From CAYUYM01 sp964449305 (GTDB taxonomy: Bacteria; Bacteroidota; Ignavibacteria; SZUA-365; CAYQST01): a stretch of DNA of 12,150 bases. Below, in pieces: positions 7,529 to 12,150 of this stretch. Location: NCBI GenBank assembly GCA_964449305.1, contig CAYUYM010000109.1:1-12150 (forward strand), read 5' to 3'. The position numbers were made by a program, and so were the translations under genes. The notes beneath the pieces are model-generated. The model saw only the letters and a program-made list of their open reading frames with translations, ran no database searches and was not told the origin of the DNA. The stretch's first letter is position 1, and each line of letters opens with the position of its first letter.

Positions 7529-10189
7529 TCACTCCTTCATCACAGCCAGCATGATGCGGATGGAGGCGTAGGTCACATCGGCGTCCACCACGGCCTTGAT
7601 CTTCTTCATGTCGCGGAGATGGAGGCGCTCGACGGCCTTGCGGATCTGCTGCTGGTGGGGTGGTGGCACGATGCGGTCGATGTCGAGTGTGAGTCCCGAT
7701 GCGATGATTTCGCAGATGTGTTGGGATATGGTGCCCTCGCTGAGGCCACGTGCAAAGGCGATGTCCTCCAGGCTCAGACTGCGGAGTGCGTGGTCGAGCG
7801 TGGCACGCACCGACGTGGTGAGCGTTGCGAGCGCCTGCGTCTGCGTCGCGAGGGTGCCGGCCACGGTGTGCTGATGCGCATGCTCGCGCAGCGTCTTCAG
7901 CATCTCGCGTCCGTATTTCTGGAAGCCGGCCGGCCCGACGCCGTCGATGGCGAGGAAGGATGCCTTGTCCTCCGGCGCGGCATTGGCGATGGCTGCCAGA
8001 AGCGGATCCGGCAGCAGCGCATGTGAGGCGATGGCGAGGCGCCCGGCGATGCGTCGCCGCACCGCACGCAGGGCCTCGTACAGCGTGGGGTCCTTCACCG
8101 TGACACCGCCCGCCGCGCCTGCTGGTGGCAGCGTGAGGGGACGCACGATGCGCCCGAGCCGCTCCCTCCCGAGCTCGGTGATCGACACCGTGGAATGCAT
8201 GGCGTCGGACTTGGCGAGCAACCCCATGCCGATCATCATGTCCACCGTCTCCAGCATGGCCCCCTTGTCCGTCTTGCGTGCCCGGCCGTAGGAGAGCGCC
8301 CGTGCAAGCTGGTACTGGTCGATGCGCTGCGTCTTCGCGCCACGCAGCACATCCACGATGATGGTGCGGCCGAAGCGGCCGTCGAGTTCGGCCACGCAGG
8401 CGAGGATGTCGCCAGCATGGAGATCGAACATCGAGGCGCCGGCCTCCACGGGGGTCGCCACCGTGCCGCCTTCGCAGTTGTCGCAGCGGCCGCAGGTGCC
8501 GCGCACATCACGTTCCTCGAAGTACTCCAGGATCATGTTGCGCCGGCACGCGTGCCCGTCGATGTAGCGCTCGAGCGCCAGCAGCTTCGCCCGCTGCCGC
8601 CGCATCCGCAGCTCGATGTCACGATGGTTGATGTCGAGATCCGCCGCCTTCATGCGCGGACCGATGAGCGCGATGCCCGAACCGCGTTTGCCCGTACTGA
8701 AGGCGATGAGGCCGATGGAGGCGAGCTCCTTCAACCCCGAGACGACGTCGTCCATGGCGAGGAAGCTCTTGCGGGAGAAATCGTCGAGATCGACGATCAC
8801 CGAATCGTAGAATGCCTCACCTCCCACCATGCGCAGCAGCGACACCGTGATGAGGGACAGATGCGGGGGGGCGGACTCGATGAGCCACTGGCGGATGTCG
8901 CCGGTGGACAGAAGGAAACGTACGCGGCTGCCCACGAAGGAGGAGGTGACGCGCCGCACGTGGCCGTGCCGCTCAAGCAGATCCAATGCGGATCTGACAG
9001 CGCTCTCCGACGTGTTGCCGATCTTCGCGGCAAGCATCTGCGGCGTGATGCTGAGCAGGTCGTTCGTTGATGCGCCCAGCTCCGTGCCCGCGAAGTTGTG
9101 AAGCGTGGTGTAGACGGATTGCAGGAGGGCCCTGTCGGGATACCCGGAGCGGATGAAGAACTCCGGCAGCGACTTGTCCGACGGCTGATGGAGCATGATG
9201 CAACGGGCATCGCCGCCATCGCGGCCCGCCCGCCCGGCCTCCTGGTAGTATTGCTCGATGGTCATGGGCATGTCGTGGTGGAGCACGAAGCGGACATCGG
9301 GCTTGTCGATGCCCATGCCGAAGGCTGAGGTGGCCACGATGACGCGGCAGCGTCCGTCGATGAAGCGCGCCTGCGTCTCCCTGCGTTGGTCGTCGGGCAG
9401 GCCGGCGTGGTAGGGCTCCGCGGAGATGCCATACTGTGCAAGGAAGCCCGCGATCTCCTCCACCGTGTTGCGCGTGCCTGCGTAGACCACGCCCGATTCG
9501 CCCGATGAACAGGTGGTGAGAATGAATTCGCGCTTGTTCGCTGTCTTCAGCACGCGGAAGGACAGATTGGGCCTGTCGAAACCGCGCACGATGACGACGG
9601 GATCCACCAGACCGAGCTGCTGGCGGATGTCCTGCCGCACATCGGGCGTGGCCGTGGCGGTGAAGGCCAGCACCTGCGGCACACCGAGCTGGTCGATGGC
9701 CGTACGGAGCTTCGTGTAGCTCGGACGGAAGTCGTGCCCCCATTCGCTGATGCAGTGCGCCTCATCCACCACGAACATGGCGGTGTGCATCTGCCTGATG
9801 CGGTCGAGAAAGACCATGGATTCGAAGCGCTCGGGGGCCACATAGAGCAGCTTGTACCACCCGTGATACGCCTTCTCCAGGCGCTCCATCACCTCGCGGT
9901 AATCGAGCATGGAATTGATGAAGGACGCGCGGATGCCGGCCCGGGCGAGCCCGTCCACCTGGTCCTGCATCAGAGCGATGAGCGGTGAAATGACGATGGT
10001 GAGCCCGTTCTTCAGCAGCGCGGGGAGCTGGTAGCAGATGGATTTGCCGCCGCCCGTCGGCAGGATCGCCAGCACATTGCGCCCCTCCAACACCGCCTGA
10101 ATGATGTCCTGCTGGCCGGGCCGGAAATCCGGGTATCCGAAACACGAGGTCAGCAGTTCGCGCGCTTCAGCGAGTGTCGGCGCTGTCAT
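7529..10189 (-). CDS. recQ: ATP-dependent DNA helicase RecQ, extended form
   Basis: This 886-residue 3'-5' superfamily 2 helicase unwinds DNA in recombination and repair. The helicase core (about 1-345) has Walker A LPTGGGKS (43-50), DEAH at 142-145, TATATP (177-182) and motif VI QEAGRAGRDG (316-325). A segment of about 200 residues follows, where E. coli RecQ has only about 40; it contains two winged-helix-like stretches (about 382-415 and 466-500). The zinc domain then appears with Cys548, Cys566, Cys569 and Cys572. It is followed by a winged-helix RQC-like region (about 590-690), an HRDC domain (about 702-772, with IDGVGPAGFQKYG) and a C-terminal RecQ-type helix-turn-helix (about 783-870, with SLEDIAFARGLSEGTISQHI). 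It is well above the 609 residues of E. coli RecQ. All catalytic residues are intact. The ATG at 10189 is preferred over 10243 because of its ribosome binding site and because it gives the usual short N-terminus. The DUF1232 gene lies 57 bp upstream, a likely operon partner. Confidence 0.95.
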   Translation of the reverse strand: MTAPTLAEARELLTSCFGYPDFRPGQQDIIQAVLEGRNVLAILPTGGGKSICYQLPALLKNGLTIVISPLIALMQDQVDGLARAGIRASFINSMLDYREVMERLEKAYHGWYKLLYVAPERFESMVFLDRIRQMHTAMFVVDEAHCISEWGHDFRPSYTKLRTAIDQLGVPQVLAFTATATPDVRQDIRQQLGLVDPVVIVRGFDRPNLSFRVLKTANKREFILTTCSSGESGVVYAGTRNTVEEIAGFLAQYGISAEPYHAGLPDDQRRETQARFIDGRCRVIVATSAFGMGIDKPDVRFVLHHDMPMTIEQYYQEAGRAGRDGGDARCIMLHQPSDKSLPEFFIRSGYPDRALLQSVYTTLHNFAGTELGASTNDLLSITPQMLAAKIGNTSESAVRSALDLLERHGHVRRVTSSFVGSRVRFLLSTGDIRQWLIESAPPHLSLITVSLLRMVGGEAFYDSVIVDLDDFSRKSFLAMDDVVSGLKELASIGLIAFSTGKRGSGIALIGPRMKAADLDINHRDIELRMRRQRAKLLALERYIDGHACRRNMILEYFEERDVRGTCGRCDNCEGGTVATPVEAGASMFDLHAGDILACVAELDGRFGRTIIVDVLRGAKTQRIDQYQLARALSYGRARKTDKGAMLETVDMMIGMGLLAKSDAMHSTVSITELGRERLGRIVRPLTLPPAGAAGGVTVKDPTLYEALRAVRRRIAGRLAIASHALLPDPLLAAIANAAPEDKASFLAIDGVGPAGFQKYGREMLKTLREHAHQHTVAGTLATQTQALATLTTSVRATLDHALRSLSLEDIAFARGLSEGTISQHICEIIASGLTLDIDRIVPPPHQQQIRKAVERLHLRDMKKIKAVVDADVTYASIRIMLAVMKE

Positions 10190-10196
10190 GAGTGAA

Positions 10197-10203
10197 ACCT
10201 CCC
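10197..10203 (-). promoter_or_regulatory. ribosome binding site fixing the recQ start
   Basis: The minus strand reads GGGAGGT 7 nt upstream of the ATG at 10189. This near-ideal Shine-Dalgarno decides the start against the in-frame ATG at 10243, which lies almost at the end of the upstream gene. Confidence 0.8.
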
Positions 10204-10246
10204 GTGTATGTGATGTGACATGCAGAGCGCCGCAACGGCGCAACGC

Positions 10247-10660
10247 CTACGAAAAATCGATGTCGTCGTCGTCCTCCGTGGCAGCAGGTGCAGGCGCCTG
10301 CGCCGAATAGTACGGCTCAAGTTCGGCCGACATGAAGGACGTGACCGCCAGGATCACCCCAAAGTCGTCGAGGTACCCCACAATCGGAGCAACATCGGGG
10401 ATGGTGTCGAGCGGCAGGATGAAGTACACCAGCGCCGCAACCACGAAGGTCTTCTTCTGCCACGACACATCCGGATCCATGAAATACCGGAACAGCGCGA
10501 TCAGATCCTGCGCAAATCGCAGCTTCGACCCCTCCCTCCGCATCTTCTCCTCGAACTGCGCATGCACCCTGCCGGCATTCATCCGGTATTTCTCCTCATC
10601 CATCGTCGTCAGAGGATCGTTGTCGTCCAAGTATTGATCGAGTTCCTTGTCCATGGTCAT
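10247..10660 (-). CDS. DUF1232 / YkvA-family small membrane-associated protein
   Basis: This is a 137-residue protein of the DUF1232 (YkvA) family, whose biochemical role is unknown. The family signature is clear at about 64-105: a helix with WQKK, then ALVYFILPLDTIPD (76-89) and a following GYLDDFGVILAV helix. The hydrophobic helices suggest membrane association. Residues 1-60 are charged and helical, and the C-terminus ends in an acidic tail (EDDDDIDFS). The ATG at 10660 is chosen; the ATG at 10654 two codons later is equally possible, and neither has a well-spaced Shine-Dalgarno (GGAG is 17 nt away). The frame stays open upstream through the repeat array and the assembly gap, but that part has no protein-like sequence and is not included. 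It is followed by recQ after 57 bp on the same strand, suggesting cotranscription; a functional link is not known. Confidence 0.88.
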   Translation of the reverse strand: MTMDKELDQYLDDNDPLTTMDEEKYRMNAGRVHAQFEEKMRREGSKLRFAQDLIALFRYFMDPDVSWQKKTFVVAALVYFILPLDTIPDVAPIVGYLDDFGVILAVTSFMSAELEPYYSAQAPAPAATEDDDDIDFS

Positions 10661-10673
10661 GTTCCGAAGTGTG

Positions 10674-10728
10674 ATGCTCCAAGATACAAAATTGCCGCCC
10701 GTCTTCCGTCTCGGGGTGCCCCCGTGCA
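10674..10728. repeat. 55-bp direct repeat, left copy flanking the gap
   Basis: This is identical over all 55 bases to 10829-10883. It ends exactly at the first N and carries the region just upstream of the DUF1232 gene plus one GC-rich repeat unit. An exact, end-anchored match is the signature of two contig ends sharing a terminal k-mer, so the two copies may be one genomic copy. Confidence 0.9.
10679..10686 (-). promoter_or_regulatory. possible promoter -7 element of the DUF1232-recQ unit
   Basis: The minus strand reads ATTTTGTATCTTGG; TATCTTGG is one mismatch from TAnnTTTG. It lies about 18 nt upstream of the ATG at 10660, implying a very short leader. No TTTG is present 19-20 nt upstream. 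The same core occurs upstream of the gene at 222-1073. Confidence 0.3.
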
Positions 10729-10828
10729 NNNNNNNNNNNNNNNNNNNNNNNNNNNNNNNNNNNNNNNNNNNNNNNNNNNNNNNNNNNNNNNNNNNNNNNN
10801 NNNNNNNNNNNNNNNNNNNNNNNNNNNN
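10729..10828. other. assembly gap (100 N)
   Basis: Exactly 100 unknown bases, the conventional placeholder for a gap of unknown size. It falls inside a tandem-repeat array and is bordered on both sides by the same 55-bp sequence. The true distance between the flanks is unknown and could be negative (overlap). Confidence 0.99.
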
Positions 10829-10883
10829 ATGCTCCAAGATACAAAATTGCCGCCCGTCTTCCGTCTCGGGGTGCCCCCGTGCA
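10829..10883. repeat. 55-bp direct repeat, right copy flanking the gap
   Basis: This copy starts at the first base after the gap and is identical to 10674-10728. Its last 31 bases are a unit of the GC-rich array, which then continues to the right as a further copy at 10884-10915. Confidence 0.9.
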
Positions 10884-11013
10884 CCCCGTCTTCCGTCTCG
10901 GGGTGCCCCCGTGCATTTGTCCCGGGGGGCCCCCGTGCATTTGTCCCGGGGGGCCCCTGTGCATTTGTCCCGGGGGGCCCCTGTGCCCCCCGAATGTGCC
11001 CCCCGAAAGTGCC
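10853..11013. repeat. composite GC-rich tandem-repeat array
   Basis: Three related unit types follow one another. Type A is about 32 bp (10853-10883, 10884-10915; contains TCTCGGGGTGCCCCCGTGCA). Type B is 24 bp (10916-10939, 10940-10963, and a third from 10964 lacking its last base; contains TTTGTCCCGGGGGGCCCC). Type C is 13 bp (10988-11000 CCCCGAATGTGCC, 11001-11013 CCCCGAAAGTGCC). A and B share about 19 of 21 bases in their GTCxCGGGGxGCCCCCGTGCA part, so B looks like a shortened A. Every A and B unit holds a self-complementary G-run/C-run core able to form a hairpin. The array ends 2 bp from the stop codon of the iron-sulfur protein gene and fills the space to the DUF1232 gene. It is non-coding in my reading. 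Confidence 0.88.
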
Positions 11014-11015
11014 GT

Positions 11016-12150
11016 TTACCTGCCCACACTCTCCCACACGATCTCGGCAATGTCCCTCACCTGCACGCTGTCGGCCTTGTCACGGGCCTTGACACCATCG
11101 GTCATCATCGTCATGCAGAAGGGGCAGGCGGTGCCGATGGTGCAGGCTCCGGTGGCGAGGGCCTCATCGGTGCGGGCGAGGTTGACGCGCGTCCCCTCCG
11201 TCTCCTCCATGAACATCTGGCCGCCGCCCGCGCCGCAGCAGAAGCCGCGGTCGCGGTTGCGCGGCATCTCCACGAGTTCCACACCCTCCACGGCCGTGAG
11301 CGCCGCGCGCGGTGCGGTGTAGACGTCGTTGTAGCGACCCAGGTAGCAGCTGTCGTGGTAGGTGACGGTTCCCGGCACGGCCGTCCGCGGCTGCAACGCG
11401 CCGGACTCCAGGAGCGTGGTGATGAGCTCGCTGTGGTGCATCACCTCGTAGCGGCCGCCGAACTGCGGGAACTCGTTGCGGATTGTGTGGTAGCAGTGCG
11501 GGCATGCGGTGACGATGCGTTTCACACCATACCCATTGAGTGTCTCCACATTCTCACGCATGAGCATCTGGGCAAGGTATTCATTGCCCGAGCGGCGGGC
11601 GGAATCGCCCGTGCATTTCTCTTCCGTGCCCAGGATGGCGAAGCGGAGCCCCGCCTTCTGCATGATGCGCGCAAACGCCTGGCTCACCTTCTGGTAGCGT
11701 GCGTCGAACGACCCGGCGCAGCCCACCCAGAACAGCACGTCCACCGAGTCGGCCGATCCGAGCTCGGAAAGCTGGGGCACATCGAGCCCCTTCGCCCAGT
11801 CGGCGCGTTCCTCCGGACTGAACTGCCAGGCGGCGTAGTTGTTTTCCATGTTGCGGTACATACCCTGCAACAGCTCTGGGAATTCGCCCTGTGTCAGCAC
11901 AAGCGCGCGGCGCAGGTCCACGATCTCGTCCACATGCTCGATCATGACCGGGCATTCCTGGACGCAGGCGCGGCAGGTGGTGCAGGCCCAGAGCTCCTGT
12001 GGAGTGATGTAGGTGTTGAGAAGCGTCTTCTCCATGAGCTCCGCGTTCTCGACGCCGTCGGCCAGCAGGGGTGCCTTCTCCTGGAAGCGGTGGCGCGTGT
12101 CGGTGATGATCTTCTTCGGCGACAGGAGTTTGCCCGTGAGGTTGGCGGGG
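11016..12150 (-). CDS. iron-sulfur oxidoreductase with CCG domains (HdrD/GlpC-like), partial
   Basis: This is the C-terminal part of a (Fe-S)-binding protein related to heterodisulfide reductase subunit D and GlpC. Such proteins carry electrons between [4Fe-4S] clusters and a CCG-domain active site, usually at the membrane. A 4Fe-4S motif, CTTCRACVQECPV, is encoded around 11949-11987. Two cysteine-rich CCG-type repeats follow: WVGCAGSFDARY through KCTGDSARR to TACPHCYHT, then TYHDSCYLGRYND through GFCCGAGGGQMF to TACPFCMTM. All these Cys positions are intact. An ATG at 12035 exists, but the frame remains open to the window edge with plausible sequence (for example KLLSPKKIITDTRHRFQEK). The gene therefore starts beyond 12150, and the first 4Fe-4S motif and any membrane domain would lie there. 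The stop codon is 2 bp from a GC-rich repeat array; no classical terminator is seen. The electron donor and acceptor are unknown. Confidence 0.9.
   Translation of the reverse strand, partial: PANLTGKLLSPKKIITDTRHRFQEKAPLLADGVENAELMEKTLLNTYITPQELWACTTCRACVQECPVMIEHVDEIVDLRRALVLTQGEFPELLQGMYRNMENNYAAWQFSPEERADWAKGLDVPQLSELGSADSVDVLFWVGCAGSFDARYQKVSQAFARIMQKAGLRFAILGTEEKCTGDSARRSGNEYLAQMLMRENVETLNGYGVKRIVTACPHCYHTIRNEFPQFGGRYEVMHHSELITTLLESGALQPRTAVPGTVTYHDSCYLGRYNDVYTAPRAALTAVEGVELVEMPRNRDRGFCCGAGGGQMFMEETEGTRVNLARTDEALATGACTIGTACPFCMTMMTDGVKARDKADSVQVRDIAEIVWESVGR

Noticed and set aside
6703..8026. Plus-strand open frames spanning from rpoD across the intergenic region into recQ
   Set aside because: They overlap two well-supported genes in antisense and show no family resemblance; the intergenic part merely lacks stops.
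10853..11013. CRISPR array
   Set aside because: The units are contiguous related repeats without unique spacers of constant length, and no cas gene is present.
10661..11050. N-terminal extension of the DUF1232 protein through the repeat array, or a separate repeat protein
   Set aside because: The frame crosses 100 N. All three minus-strand frames are open in the array, giving repeats such as GAPRDKCT, GPPGTNAR and MHGGPPGQ, which shows lack of stops and not coding. The DUF1232 family start fits 10660 or 10654.
11036..12035. Complete Fe-S protein starting at the ATG at 12035
   Set aside because: The frame is open with plausible protein sequence to the window edge, and the family normally has a further 4Fe-4S motif upstream, so the ATG is probably internal.

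Overview
The window reads as a GC-rich scaffold from a metagenome or draft genome of the FCB superphylum (Bacteroidota / Ignavibacteria / Kapabacteria side). The evidence is a short Bacteroidota-type primary sigma factor, a carboxypeptidase-regulatory plus beta-barrel outer-membrane protein, a lipoprotein M28 peptidase, a RecQ with a C-terminal RecQ-type helix-turn-helix, and one promoter candidate close to the TTTG / TAnnTTTG consensus. Several genes also carry clear Shine-Dalgarno sites, which is less typical of Bacteroidetes proper. The phylum-level placement is inference.

All seven recognisable genes lie on the minus strand, so the order of transcription is right to left. From the right edge: a partial iron-sulfur oxidoreductase with CCG domains (11016-12150, runs off the window); a GC-rich tandem-repeat array interrupted by a 100-N assembly gap (10674-11013); a small DUF1232/YkvA protein (10247-10660) that probably shares a transcript with a large RecQ helicase (7529-10189); a 518-bp non-coding stretch with a promoter candidate (7011-7528); the primary sigma factor (6147-7010) with a textbook terminator; a 976-residue outer-membrane beta-barrel protein (3084-6014), also with a terminator; an M28 aminopeptidase lipoprotein (1188-2801); a secreted DUF6263-like protein (222-1073); and a 32-bp perfect palindrome at the left edge.

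Functionally this is mostly core and housekeeping content: transcription initiation, DNA repair, electron transfer and envelope proteins. It is not an obvious accessory island. The three left-hand genes all encode exported or envelope proteins, but terminators and separate upstream regions suggest mostly independent transcription. I see no mobile element, CRISPR array, tRNA or rRNA. No convincing new biological system is visible. The strongest unusual signals are the composite repeat array with 55-bp identical flanks on both sides of the gap, the long leader upstream of the sigma factor gene, and the extended domain architecture of RecQ. The long plus-strand open frames are antisense shadows of the minus-strand genes.
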